DNA of 64,000 bases from Diphasiastrum complanatum (GCA_029204225.1 CM055094.1:21371584-21435583), one strand, 5' to 3'. Shown: positions 20,641 to 32,411, counted from the stretch's first letter. The notes: a model not told the origin generated them from the sequence alone. Program-made: numbers and translations.

Positions 20641-21775
20641 GCCACTTGATGTTAGCAGATAAAAGCTTGGGAGACTCCCTCTGGACCAGCCAAGAATACC
20701 AACTCTACTTCCAGGCCTATTGCAACAGATTCCATGCAAGCGGCTTCTCAAAAGAGAAAGAGTTCCTCCTCTCCACAAGGGCCAACTGCAGAGACTCCAC
20801 TTGTCTGTTACCAGAGCCGAACCTTCAACATAGTCATCAGCCGATTCCAGAACATCTCTGCCACAACATCTTCTAGTTCTGATGACCCAACTCAAGACAG
20901 AATTGACATCACCATGGAAAGCCTCGATATCTTTGAGATGAACATTGGTACCAGGAGGCACACTAGTTCATGAGCCACATAGAGTTCCAACTTCCTCTTT
21001 TCAGTGGCTATCAGAGCCCATTTCTATTGCATATTGCTTATAACCACACCCACAGATTTTCCAGTTCATGCTATCTCCTAACCAAAATTTTGTTTATATT
21101 ATCCCTATATCTGGAGCTGACCTCAATACATTTGGCTTTCTTAGGGGACCAAACACAGTCAACAGGACCCTCAAAAAGATTGAATCCACAGCATACTTCA
21201 AATACATAGACCCCTCAATGGACAAATGGAAAAAAAAAGATGGTTACCATATCGAGGTCATAAATGATAAGCCCTTAGCTGCTCCATGCGCTTATCTAAC
21301 GAAATATACATTGCGCTATAGGTCCAAGATCATGCGTATCCCCATGAAACTATTCCACATGATGGCTGATTCTAGACTACACGATCAGAACCTTTATGAC
21401 TGGGCCAAGTTTGCTTCCAACTGCCTCCATGACTATATCAAGAACAAGCAAACCTTTTGTTATTGGGCTATCTTCCGATAGATGTCACTGTAGCAGTTGA
21501 GCCACCGACCTCGAGTTTGAGACCACTTGATGCTAGTAGATAAAAGCTTGGGAGACTCCCTCAGAACCAGCCAAGAATACCAACTCTACTTCCAGGCCTA
21601 TTGCAACAGATTCCACGCAAGCGGCTTCTCAAAAGAGAAAGAGTTCCTTCTCTCCACAATTGCCAACTGCAAAGCACCAAATGGTCGGCCTAGTGAAGCT
21701 TACATCGAGAGAGACACCCATGTCCTCTATGTCAACACGATGAGATTTCTTTGCCTGAGTGGGTAATAAATCGAG
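20641..21775 (+). pseudogene. ORF P, longest copy, with upstream M-derived part
   Basis: In order: SLGDSLWTSQEYQLYFQA and SGFSKEKEFLLST (20646-20790), a join to the block M frame TPLVCYQSRTFN and DRIDITMESLDIFEMN, then HIEFQLPLFSGYQSP, a frame change, NFVYIIPISGADLNTFGF through KNKQT (21068-21460, uninterrupted 137 codons), and again SLGDSLRTSQEYQLYFQA, ending APNGRPSEAYIERDTHVL. The order suggests one ancestral ORF of about 350 codons whose ends were rearranged. No domain is recognised. Confidence 0.5.
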
Positions 21776-21891
21776 AGGACTAATTCATAAGAAACTCGTG
21801 AAGCTTGGTAATAAGCAGAAGTGAAACCCAACCAAGAACGTGGCGAACTGTAACAGATCTTAGGGAGAAGAATCAATAGATTGATAGGGAA
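21776..21891. other. Short spacer
   Basis: Nothing recognised between ORF P and the inverted satellite. Confidence 0.4.
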
Positions 21892-22670
21892 TCAGTAAAC
21901 AAGGTTTCTACATAAGCTTGCCATAGGCTTGTGTCGCAAGACAACCAGGCTCTGCCATGTAGGCTTGAGTGGATATAGAGAGAGAAAGAGGTGGATCTCA
22001 CAAGCTACTACATGGAAAGCCACGTAGGCCTGCCACATGGAAAACCATGTAGGTCTACCTCGTGGCAAGTCTTGCAACTTAGGGTTTGCAAACACGTAGG
22101 TCTAACATAGGCTTGTGTTGCAAGCCATCCAGACTTTGCCACGTAGGCCTGAGTGGAACTAGAGAGAGAAAGAGGGGGCTCATAAACTGCCAGGTAGCCA
22201 ATGTCATAGTCCTACCATAGGCTTGTGTGGTTTACCACATGACCTACCATAGGCTTGTGTGGTTTACCACATGGCCTACCATAGACTTGTGTAGCAGGCC
22301 ACATAGGCCTGCGATCAACCAAGGCTATCATAGGTGCCCACTTGTCAAGTCACATATGACTGCCATGTGGCAAATCATGCAGGCTTGGGGTTAGCCACGT
22401 GGCAAGCCACGTAGGCCCATCATAGGCTGGCAAGCCAACAGCCTCTGCCTACGTGGTCTGCTATTTGCGAAGCCTATCTCACACTACCACATGGCAAGCC
22501 ACGTAGGTCTACCACATAGCAAATCATCCAGGCTTGAGGGTTGCCATGTTGCAAGCCATGTAGGCCTACCATAACCTTGTATGTCAAGTCAACTGGGCCC
22601 TGTGCCACGTAGGCTTGAGTGGACCTAGATATCTATATATATATATATATATATATAGGTGGGCTCAAAT
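21892..22670 (-). repeat. CACRTG-palindrome satellite, inverted, no histone gene attached
   Basis: Reverse-complement versions of the satellite modules (GCCATAGGCTTGTGT, GCCACGTAGGCCTG, TAGAGAGAGAAAGAG) and the TATATATA stretch near 22630. The unit order is more scrambled than in the four direct arrays. Neither the histone ORF nor its promoter follows. Confidence 0.75.
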
Positions 22671-22778
22671 CTCTTGCCATAAAAACCAGCCAAGAAGATA
22701 AACTTTTTCAAACCCTAAATGTGCCCTAAAAGACACAAAAAATAGCAAGTATCAAATCTAAAAACTCAGCACCAAAAT
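22671..22778. other. Short spacer before the RT fragment
   Basis: AT-rich; may be the upstream part of the RT element. Confidence 0.3.
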
Positions 22779-23590
22779 GTGTCGAAACCACACATTAGAT
22801 GGATGCAGGAACTCGCCCTCCTACAAGCCTTGTGTGCTGAAAATTTCAGCCTGAAATTGCATTACAAACTCAAAAAACCAGCAAGCAAAGAATTAGGTTA
22901 CCCCCAAAAAAGCAATATTCCTTTGAAGGGGATTGACGATTTGAAAACTATTATGACTAAAATGATTTGTCTGGCATTTAAAATTGCCAAATCAAATTGC
23001 TCAAATACAAATGAAAATCTGGAACCAATGATTTTAAATGGGTTTCGAAAAATACAGGTTCATATGAATGGAGTACTATAGACCGCAAGAATACCTTATG
23101 CATTTGGAATTCCTATTTGATAGACAATTGCATTATCAGACTTGGGGATCATACTTGGCGACAGGTCGGGGGAATACCAATGGGTTTTTCATATTCAGCA
23201 ATGTCTTGTAATTGGTACCTTTCTTTTTTTTGAAATGCAGTTTATTAAGGGGCTTGCAAGATTAGGGAAGATTAAATTTATCAACGACTTCAAATATTCG
23301 TTCAGGTACATTGACGGTTTAGGGTTGGACGTTTCCTGGACAAGACTTAACCAAGAATACCTGACAATCCTTTTTGGATCTATCCCCTGGAATACCTTGA
23401 GATAGACGGAAATGACAACACATGTAATTTGGTGAACTTTCTGAATATTACAATCACCTTTAACCCAATTACCAGTTGTACACATCTGTCCAAATATGAT
23501 AAAAGGGGAGACCTTCCTTTTCGCTTTTTGCAATATATACACCTTGCCTCATATAGACCCGTGTTTAACTCATATAATAGATCTGTGGTA
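22779..23590 (+). pseudogene. Reverse transcriptase fragment, Penelope-like or related
   Basis: Begins MSKPHIRWMQELALLQALC. After stops near 23079 and 23120, a +1/-1 frame pair reads GGIPMGFSYSAMSCNWYLSF (the GIPMG RT block), then in the next frame FFEMQFIK, NDFKYSFRYIDGLGLD (active site YIDD changed to YIDG), a frame change, FLNITITF and YDKRGDLPFRFLQYIHLASY. GIPxG-YxDD-FLD-YDKRxDxPF is the order in a eukaryotic RT group that includes Penelope-like elements. Assignment to that group is from remembered motifs, not a search. No endonuclease seen; the 3' end is cut where repeat R2 begins. Confidence 0.55.
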
Positions 23591-23817
23591 ACTTGGGGTA
23601 GCTTGATATGTATCTAGGCAACTAATAAAAGAACAACACACCTCTGGATGGCTTCACAAGCTTCTCTAACTCATTCTTATGATACTATCATTATGTCTAA
23701 CTTTCCAAATACTAGATGCAAGAGTATTTGACCGATTCCTAATTCTTTACTCTCCAATGTTTGTTTGTAGCTCATCGTAGATGCTTTGAGAATAATGTTA
23801 CTAGTTATATTAATTGC
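23591..23817 (+). repeat. Repeat R2, partial
   Basis: Matches R2 from AACTTGGGGTAGCTTGATATG to the G tract, one tandem unit only. Confidence 0.75.
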
Positions 23818-23838
23818 GGGGGGGGGGGGGGGGGGGGG
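23818..23838 (+). repeat. Poly-G tract, 21 nt
   Basis: Same site in R2 as the G tracts at 8826, 32691, 44347 and 60363. Confidence 0.9.
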
Positions 23839-24069
23839 ATTTCGGATTTTTTGCTCTTGAATAGGGATTTTGGAAGTTCCTTCATTGCATTCAGGTTTGC
23901 CCTTACTTTTTCCCTATTTACTTTTTTGGGTTAAGGCAATTGAAAGCCTTAAAAAAGAATCAATTTTTGTTGAGTACTTTGTAGACCTAGCAACCGTATC
24001 CTTTTAGAGGTGTATGCTATTTTTTTCCATTTGAAAAAGATTTCTAATAATCACTTAAGGGTCACTTGA
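23839..24069. other. Spacer, nothing recognised
   Basis: T-rich sequence ahead of the gypsy fragment. Confidence 0.4.
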
Positions 24070-25086
24070 TTGGAAATTGGCATAGTGGCAATTCATAGTA
24101 TGGATTGTCAGCCGATTACCAAAAGGAGTGCAAATGGAATGTCCTCCATATTGAAAGATGCTATCCGAGTAGCTAAAGCCTACGATAGCACCGTGATTGC
24201 CTCACGGAAGAGTATGCACGGTAAATCAGCCCAAAAGCCTAAGAATGAAAAGCCAAAAAATAATAAGATAAAAAATCTATTTTTTGATGAACTAGAAGCT
24301 ACTGCTTGCCAACAAACTTGGGCATCATGCCAAACAGAGGTCCGAGAGGGAAAATAAATCATCAAGTTTCATGGCGAGGGATTTACCGACAGGTAAATTG
24401 AAAGTCGATTTGTTAAATGGTTGTGAAGTGAAAGTTGATTTGTTAAATGGTTGTGAATATACTTGTAACTTCAGTACACTTTCTTTCAAGTCTAATCGAT
24501 GGTTTCAAGTTAAAGGCAATATTCTAGGGAAAGACATAAGTATAATCTTTGATTTTGGAGGTACTCACAACTTTTTGAATGTGCGGCTTGTATAGAAGCT
24601 TCGGGTGCCCACCGTGGCTAGTGATCAAAATTATGTGGTCCTCTAGCCTCAGGGTCAGACACAGAAGTTTGGGATGTGAAAGTCCCTAATTTGGAGGTTC
24701 GGATGCAAGATCATGTTGAGCGGCTCGACTTCCATGTTACGAATATTTGATAGAACTTATGTAATCCTAGGATATGAATGGTTTTTTGATAAATCAAATT
24801 TGTTGAAAATAGATTTAAAAAACCATACTATTGTATTCAAAGATAAGTTTGACCAGATAGTCTCTATTTATAGGGAGACTGATGTACTCCCATCACCGAT
24901 GGTTTCCTTGGCGGAAGTTATGGAAAAACTACATAATTCTAAGTATGAGCTTTTTCATCTTGTTTTGAAATCTCGTATGCATTGTGATGTGAATGTGTTA
25001 ACATGCTTTAACACCAAAAATTAGCATCAAGAACAGCTTTTAATGCAAGATTTAAAACAAGAGTTCAATGATGTTTTTCCTAAATA
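24070..25086 (+). pseudogene. Ty3/gypsy gag end and protease fragment
   Basis: A basic, Lys-rich stretch (24070-24357) is followed by ARDLPTGKLKVDLLNG, a protease motif FDFGGTHNFLNVRL (normally DSGxTHNFI; the Ser is Phe), stops near 24592, VILGYEWFFDK (usual form VILGMDWL), IDLKNHTIVFKD, and QEFNDVFPK, the text that precedes gypsy RT. A tandem repeat of KVDLLNGCE occurs near 24400. RT and the rest are missing. Assignment rests on order and motif shape. Confidence 0.6.
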
Positions 25087-25329
25087 GCTAAGATTTTCTA
25101 AGGTACATACTTCTAATTATATTGCAGTCCGTTGTTAGCACATAATCAAATTTTTCAGAAATGAAATCTTTGAAATGTTTTAGAAAAGAGCAAGAACATA
25201 AAGATAGATTTTCAATTTCAAAATTGCAGAAAACATCAAACAGAAAGTACCATTCACTTTTGATGTTAGGTAAGTATGACCAAGCAAACACAATATCATG
25301 GAAGGACTTGTGTATATAAGGCCAAAGAT
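25087..25329. other. Spacer, nothing recognised
   Basis: No paralogue or motif noticed between gypsy fragment and block M. Confidence 0.4.
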
Positions 25330-26332
25330 TGTAGTGTGGTTATAAGCAATATGCAATCGAAATGGGCTCTGATAGCCACTGATCAAAAGAGGAAATTGGA
25401 ACTCTATGTGGCTCAGGAACTGGTGTGCCTCCTGGTACCAAGTGTTCATCTCATAGATATCGAGGCTTTCCATGGTGATGTTAATTCTGTCTAGAGTTGG
25501 GTCATCAGAAATGGAAGATGTTGTGGCAGACATGTTCTGGACTCGGCTGAGGACTCTGTTGAAGGTTCGGCTCTCGTAACAGACAAGTGGAGTCTCGGCT
25601 CGGTCGACTGTCGAGGGCTTCAGATCGGTCGTCTTTTGATGGACTCGTCTCGGTGAACTTTGTATGCAGAGTATGGACGCTCAGCTCGGTCCATAGTGAA
25701 TGCAGAGTATGGGGGCTCGGTTCTATGAGCAGTGTATGTAGAGTATTGCTCGGCAGTGTATGGAGACTAGAAATTTGTGGAAAAATTTGGAGCAATGTCG
25801 TTCTGATAGGATGTGGAAACGATGATGTTTCTTCACAGTTACGTACTAGTAGCGAGCTTTCAACCCAAATCGGAGTTGAATGTGCGGTTTTGACAAGCTC
25901 CAGGAGCACTACCCCTCAGCATTTGGCTCGTGCTAGATGTGACGATTTTTGTGTAATGTAGCAGATCTCGGCAACTTTAAGATTTTGAAAATGGATGATG
26001 ATGGCACTCCGGATCCGTGGTGGATGTATGTAGATGGTGTCCAAGGATGCAAATGAGTAATCAAGCACTGTCGTAGCAAATGATAGATCGCCACTAAAAG
26101 ATGGAGAATCGATCCTTTGAGGTTATAGCTTGTCAAGGCTTCTGAATTTCATTTCCATGTCTGAAGAAGGAAGTGCCAGCATCAAATCTTCTCCCATCAG
26201 AGTTTGTTTTCATTTCCTAAAAACCATGCATGGCAGCATGGTAGTAAAGCGTGATATTGTGATTTTTTGTAATGTTCCCATGTATGTGATGATTTTTGTT
26301 GTTTAATTATATCGATGTTGATTGAAACTATG
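25330..26332 (+). repeat. Block M (short variant, copy 1)
   Basis: Contains the 36-bp minisatellite (about 25656-25765) and, on the minus strand, an open frame of 134 codons (25505-25909) with the 12-residue pattern HTLHSLWTELSV and ending HVCHNIFHF. Near-identical to 26985-27984. Confidence 0.78.
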
Positions 26333-26857
26333 ATAGCTTCGTGGTTGTCATTCGTAATATTAAAAGTTTTTTTTCACCTTATCTTGGGGCAAGTTCACAA
26401 ATAGCAAGGTAACATATTGGGACTCGGCAAGAACTCACTCCAAATGACTTTTTGAGCTTCACTAACTTATTCTCATGAATTTATCATTGTGTCTAACTTG
26501 CCATATACCAGTTTTATAAGTATTTGCCTTTACTCGTAAATGCACCATAATGCTACTCCCTTACTGGCTATAACTTCTTCACCATAGCTCGGAACTGGGT
26601 CAAGTTGGGTGTCGTTGAGAAAGCTCTCGTCGAGGGCTTTCTAATGGCACCGTAATCGTCTCTATCCGAGTTGTCGTTCAAAAGTTACACTGTTTTTTTG
26701 CTGAGTTGCATACGTAGATTTCAAATTTGAGTGTTTTGATTAGACTATGTGGAAGAAACTATTGAGAAAAAAAATAAAAGGTATGTTTTTGAAAGGCCCC
26801 TTTTGTGCTGAAATTTTCTGTAATGGTTGATAAGTTGGATTCACATTTACACCATAA
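26333..26857 (+). repeat. Repeat R1, uninterrupted (copy 1)
   Basis: ACTATGATAGCTTCGTGG shows the empty target of the copia element at 1-5288. Non-coding; the end is cut where a P fragment begins. Confidence 0.82.
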
Positions 26858-26984
26858 TTTTTTTGAGGGTCCTACTAACTGTGTTTGGTCCCCTAGAAAA
26901 GCCAAATGTATTCAGGTCAGCTCCAGAAATAGGAATAATATAAACAAAATTTTGGTTAGGAGGTAACATGAACTGGAAAATCTG
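26858..26984 (-). pseudogene. ORF P fragment, inverted, start of the second tandem copy
   Basis: Short piece with the IIPISGADLNTFGF region on the minus strand; marks the join of a 1654-bp tandem duplication (25330-26983 and 26984-28637). Confidence 0.5.
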
Positions 26985-27984
26985 TCGGTGGGGTTATAAG
27001 CAATATGCAATCGAAATGGGCTCTGATAGCCACTGATCAAAAGAGGAAATTGGAACTCTATGTGGCTCAGGAACTGGTGTGCCTCCTGGTACCAAGTGTT
27101 CATCTCATAGATATCGAGGCTTTCCATGGTGATGTCAATTCTGTCTAGAGTTGGGTCATCAGAACTGGAAGATGTTGTGGCAGACATGTTCTGGACTCGG
27201 CTGAGGACTCTGTTGAAGGTTCGGCTCTCGTAACAGACAAGTGGAGTCTCGGCTTGGTCGACTGTCGAGGGCTTCAGATCGGTCGTCTTTTGATGGACTC
27301 GTCTCGGTGAACTTTGTATGCAGAGTATGGACGCTCAGCTCGGTCCATAGTGAATGCAGAGTATGGGGGCTCGGCTCTATGAGCAGTGTATGTAGAGTAT
27401 TGCTCGGCAGTGTATGGAGACTAGAAATCTGTGGAAAAATTTGGAGCAATGTCGTTCTGATAGGATGTGGAAACGATGATGTTTCTTCACAGTTACGTAC
27501 TAGTAGCGAGCTTTCAACCCAAATCGGAGTTGAATGTGCGGTTTTGACAAGCTCCAGGAGCACTACCCCTCAGCATTTGGCTCGTGCTAGATGTGACGAT
27601 TTTTGTGTAATGTAGCAGATCTCGGCAACTTTAAGTTTTTGAAAATGGATGATGATGGCGCTCCGGATCCGTGGTGGATGTATGTAGATGGTGTCCAAGG
27701 ATGCAAATGAGTAATCAAGCACTGTCGTAGCGAATGATAGATCGCCACTAAAAGATGGAAAATCGATCCTTTGAGGCTATAGCTTTTCAAAGCTTCTGAA
27801 TTTCATTTCCATGCCTGAAGAAGGAAGTGCCAGCATCAAATCTTCTCCCATCAGAGTTTGTTTTCATTCCCTAAAAAGCATGCATGGCAGCATGGCAGTA
27901 AAGTGTGATACTGTGATTTTATGTAATGTTCCCATGTATGTGATGTTTTTTGTTGTTTAATTATATCGATGTTGATTGAAACTA
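26985..27984 (+). repeat. Block M (short variant, copy 2)
   Basis: As 25330-26332, offset 1654 bp, with about 1% differences by eye. Minus frame of 134 codons at 27159-27563. Confidence 0.78.
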
Positions 27985-28660
27985 TGATAGCTTCGTGGTT
28001 GTCATTCGTAATATTAAAAGTTTTTTTTCACCTTATCTTGGGGCAAGTTCACAAATAGCAAGGTAACATATTGGGACTCGGCAAGAACTCACTCCAAATG
28101 ACTTTTTGAGCTTCACTAACTTATTCTCATGAATTTATCATTGTGTCTAACTTGCCATATACCAGTTTTATAAGTATTTGCCTTTACTCTTAAATGCACC
28201 ATAATGCTACTCCCTTACTGGCTATAACTTCTTCACCATAGCTCGGAACTGGGTCATGTTGGGTGTCGTTGAGAAAGCTCTCGTCGAGGGCTTTCTAATG
28301 GCACCGTAATCGTCTCTATCCGAGTTGTCGTTCAAAAGTTACACTGTTTTTTTGCTGAGTTGCATACGTAGATTTCAAATTTGAGTGTTTTGATTAGACT
28401 ATATGGAAGAAACTATTGAGAAAAAAAATAAAAGGTATGTTTTTGAAAGGCCCCTTTTGTGCTGAAATTTTCTGTAATGGTTGATAAGTTGGATTCACAT
28501 TTACATCATGAAGCAGATAGTCTTGTAAGTTTTGTGTTTAAGTGGATCGGAAGCTTGCTCCAATGGATGTTGAGATTAATATATCATGCTATCTCTAACC
28601 TAACAGCCACACACTAGATGTTTGGATCCAGAAAATATTCACACAAAGGGACATCACACA
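27985..28660 (+). repeat. Repeats R1 and R3 (copy 2)
   Basis: Second empty target site of the copia element, then R3 (28480-28655) leading into gene D. Non-coding. Confidence 0.8.
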
Positions 28661-29074
28661 TCAATATTAATCTACTTTCACCTTTTATTTCATCACATCT
28701 CTTCGTGCTTATGCGACATGAAAAGCTCCCTTCAAACAAACCTTTCCTGTTGCCTTAATTTCTCTTGCACTACCTTTGTCTTGGGCAACTAAAATGTGAT
28801 ACAATTGTGACCTTTTCTCATGCTTATCTTTCTTCTATTCTTGGACAAGTAAAATTTGATTGTTGTAAAGGGGGGGGGGGGTTGTATAGTATAGATGGCT
28901 ATGAGTGTGAAAGGGGCATGGATTATTCTTGACTTTGAAATGAATGGAGGGCGGGCTTATTCAAGTCACCTAGAGAATGGTCACAAGTTCTCCTTGAAGG
29001 ATGGGATGCTCTATACGTATGACTACAATGCCTCAACGTCTAACTATAGAATGCAATGCATGGAATCTCTCTAG

Positions 29075-29115
<41 letters not shown>

Positions 29116-29378
29116 TATCGATGTTCTCTGTCCTTCTGATTTTGCCTCTTATTTTCGTCATTTATAAGAGGCTGAAGAGTCTCAGAAAAGGATTGTTGAT
29201 CTCCAACATCGGCTTAGGAAGATGGACCAAGACCTAGAAATGAACATAGTATCGGCGGCTGAGAAAATCCGTATGCAAAAATATCAGAAACTACGAAATC
29301 TATATGCGGAAGAGATTTGGAGGCACATGATATCAGTAATTCGATTCTGGTAGGACGCAAAGACGGGGACAAGTCAGT
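28661..29378 (+). pseudogene. Gene D, 5' part only (duplicate)
   Basis: Upstream region with an 11-nt G tract (28871-28881), then a frame from ATG 28895 reading MAMSVKGAWIILDFEMNGGR, a short C/CT tract (29075-29111), and the coiled-coil exon start (EAEESQKRIVDLQHRL). It ends at GGGACAAGTCAG, fused to a block M piece. It duplicates 29492-30378. Confidence 0.6.
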
Positions 29379-29491
29379 TCGGCTCTCGTAACAGACAAGT
29401 GGATTCTCGGCTCGGTCGACTGTCGAGGGCTTCAGATCGGTCGTCTTTTGATGGACTCGTCTCGGTGAACTTTGTATGCAGAGTATGGATG
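29379..29491 (+). repeat. Block M piece inserted between two gene D 5' parts
   Basis: Matches about 27222-27335 and includes the minisatellite start; flanked by the gene D duplication. Confidence 0.7.
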
Positions 29492-29828
29492 CTCCGATGG
29501 ATGTTGAGATTAATATATCATGCTATCTCTAACCTAACAGCCACACACTAGATGTTTGGATCCAGAAAATATTCACACAAAGGGACATCACACATCAATA
29601 TTAATCTACTTTCACCTTTTATTTCGTCACATCTCTTCGTGCTTATGCGACATGAAAAGCTCCCTTCAAACAAACCTTTCCTATTGCCTTAATTTCTCTT
29701 GCACTACCTTTGTCTTGGGCAACTAAAATGTGATACAATTGTGACCTTTTCTCATGCTTATCTTTCTTCTATTCTTGGACAAGTAAAATTTGATTGTTGT
29801 AAGGGGGGGGGGGGTTTGTATAGTATAG
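29492..29828 (+). other. Gene D upstream region (second copy) with 12-nt G tract
   Basis: R3 end, then ACATCACACATCAATATTAATC and conserved sequence up to the G tract (29803-29814). Possible promoter; no clear TATA. Confidence 0.45.
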
Positions 29829-30020
29829 ATGGCTATGAGTGTGAAAGGGGCATGGATTATTCTTGACTTTGAAATGAATGGAGGGCGGGCTTATTCAAGT
29901 CACCTAGAGAATGGTCACAAGTTCTCCTTGAAGGATGGGATGCTCTATACATATGACTACAATGCCTCAACGTCTAACCCGAAATAGTACAAATAGAATG
30001 CAATGCATGGAATCTCTCTA

Positions 30021-30117
<97 letters not shown>

Positions 30118-31683
30118 TATCGATGTTCTCTGTCCTTCTAATTTCGCGTCTTATTTTCGTCATTTACAGGAGGCTGAAGAGTCTCAGAAAAGGATTGTTG
30201 ATCTCCAACATCGGCTTAGGAAGATGGACCAGGACCTAGAAATGAACATAGTATCGGCGGCTGAGAAAATCCGTATGCCAAAATATCAGAAACTACGAAA
30301 TCTATATGCGGAAGAGATTTGGAGGCACATGATATCAGTAATTCGATTCTGGTAGGACGCAAAGACGCGGACAAGTCAGTTCCAACGACGGCATCTAATT
30401 TGATCGGGAGCTCTTCTCAGCAAGAATTAATGGCGTCTACCGGTTGGAGAGCTCCAGTCCTCAAAGATACGCACGTGAATGAAAGGCTTGAGCAAGCACC
30501 AAAGCAAGTTCAGAATGATCCTTCTTTCAACCCAAGATTTCATAGAAGACGAGCATGGAGATCGGAAGACAACATATCAGCATATCCTTGCAACTTTGCG
30601 ATAATAGATGGCTCGTTCTCTTCTCAGAAGGAATGTCTTACATCAATCAATAATTTCTGGGAACTGAGTTCCGATTCTCGCGATCCTACAATCCAGCTAC
30701 AACACAAGTTCTGCCAGTTTCTGATGACTGTTATGGGCCAAAGGTTTGAGCAAGATCCACAATTTTCCATCAATCCCAACAAAGCGGTCCTTCACGTGGA
30801 GGATACCAGGACCTATTTACAGATTCAATACTTTCCTGCAGACTCCATACATATCTTCGAAGAGATATGCACTTCAGGATTTATCATCAATGCTGATGAG
30901 GGTTACATGTACATCCAGAGATCAAAAGCATTTATTGGTCGAAGACAAATACTGACTCGAAACTGCTTCAACTGGCTACGTGAGCAAAATCATAAGCATG
31001 TCAGTAAGTCGACTCTGATAGGATGAAAAGACGGGAACAAGTCAGTTCCAACGACGACATCTAATTCGATCGGGAGCTCTTCTCAGCCAGATTTAATTGC
31101 GTCGACCGGTTGGAGAGCTCCATTCCTCAAAGATACGTACGTCTATGAAATGCTTGATCAATCACCAAAGCAAATTCAGAATGATCCTTCTTTTGACCCA
31201 AGTTTTCGTAGAAGACGAGCACTAGCATGGAGATCGGAAGACAACATATCAGCGTATCCTTGCAACTTTGCGATAATAGATGGCTCGTTCTCTTCTCAGA
31301 AGGAATGTCATACATCCATCGAGAAATTTTGCAAATTAACTTCCGATTCTAACGATCATACAATCAAGCTACAACACAAGTTCTGCCAGTTTCTGATGAC
31401 TGTCATGGGCCGAAGGTTTGAGCAGGATCCACAATTTTTCATCAATCCCAAGAAATCGGCGCTTCACATGGAGGATACCAGGATCTATTTCCCTTTACAA
31501 TACTTTCCTGCAGACTCCATACAAATCTTCGAAGAAATGTGCACTTCAGGCTTTATCATCAATGCTGATAAGGCTTACACCCAGAGATCAAAAGCATTTG
31601 CTGGTCGAAGACAAATGCTGACTCGAACCTGCTCCAAGTGGCTGCGCGAGCAATATCATAAGCATGATGCCCACTATTCCTGA
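29829..31683 (+). pseudogene. Gene D (X2): unknown protein with coiled coil and two tandem homologous domains
   Basis: First frame 29829-29987 reads MAMSVKGAWIILDFEMNGGR and ends ASTSNPK plus TAG, probably part of an exon. A (CT)n-rich stretch (30024-30112) and TTTACAG look like an intron end. From 30170 a coiled-coil-like frame (EAEESQKRIVDLQHRL, DLEMNIVSAAEKI) breaks at a 1-bp deletion near 30277. Frame 30319-31026 holds domain 1 (RRAWRSEDNISAYPCNFAII, CQFLMTVMGQRFEQDP, YFPADSIHIFEE, GFIINADEGYM). TGA at 31024 (CGA in the 58-kb copy) separates it from domain 2 (31027-31683; same motifs, ends HKHDAHYS). The domains are about 220 residues each and clearly homologous. Family not recognised. 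The intact form would be near 560 residues. Confidence 0.55.
30024..30112 (+). repeat. (CT)n microsatellite in gene D
   Basis: About 89 bp of uninterrupted CT at the same place as 29083 and 57561; possible polypyrimidine part of an intron. Confidence 0.9.
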
Positions 31684-32026
31684 ACAAATGTTGTGAAGAA
31701 AATCCTTCAGGCGCAATTTTTTGAATTGAGTACATTGAAAACATCAACATTTGTTGATTGGAGCTTTTAAGATTGACCATTACAGTCATCTAGGGCCAAT
31801 GTATATGGCACTCAACTGCTAATCTATCTCTCCACTGCTTTTGAAATGTCCACTTTAGTTCATAATCTATGATCTAGATATACCTTCTTCTCGTTGTGTA
31901 TATATATATATGTTCTCATCGTTGATATTTGATTTAATGTATTAAATGAACATTGAATGCTCATTAAATCAAAATCAACAATAATTAGGTTACACATATT
32001 CTGTTCAAAAAATATTTAGACACACA
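31684..32026 (+). other. Gene D downstream flank with hairpin (31921-31979)
   Basis: As in X1; same 59-bp imperfect palindrome. No ORF. Confidence 0.6.
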
Positions 32027-32239
32027 ATGAAAATATCATATCGACAAGAGAGAACATATCACGGCAAAAGGACTAGACAGAAATTGTTTGTTAGTGATCA
32101 TCCATCCAAAGTAGGTGCACCACTTCCAAATTCTAATGTTACTCCAAGACTTTTTGTGAGACTACTAATATTTTTGGAAAACACATGTTCTTCATATTCC
32201 AAGCATGCTCAGCATACCTCCAAGCACATAGCAAAGTAA
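32027..32239 (+). CDS. Conserved 70-codon ORF, hypothetical (X2)
   Basis: Reads MKISYRQERTYHGK to HTSKHIAK. Same length as three paralogues; differs from X1 at about six residues. No known domain. It lies about 340 bp after the end of gene D. Confidence 0.4.
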   Translation: MKISYRQERTYHGKRTRQKLFVSDHPSKVGAPLPNSNVTPRLFVRLLIFLENTCSSYSKHAQHTSKHIAK

Positions 32240-32411
32240 GCCGTACATCTTCTTTCCTTGCCCTACTTGTTGGTCTTCATCTCGTATGGTAAGTACTCGA
32301 CCCTTGATTGTTCCTTTGAATAAGTGCTTTTTGCTATAGTTTCAAGAGAGAAACTTCCTGGAAAAGGGTCAACTTGGGAGTAGCTTAATATATTGATGTC
32401 ATTTCAAATCA

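Noticed and set aside
26000-26060. DPWWMYVDGVQG on the + strand of block M, resembling an RNase H start
   Set aside because: Followed by stops and no further RNase H motifs in any copy; too short to support.
31921-31979. Complete MITE
   Set aside because: The palindrome is only 59 bp and no target duplication is evident; kept as a hairpin.
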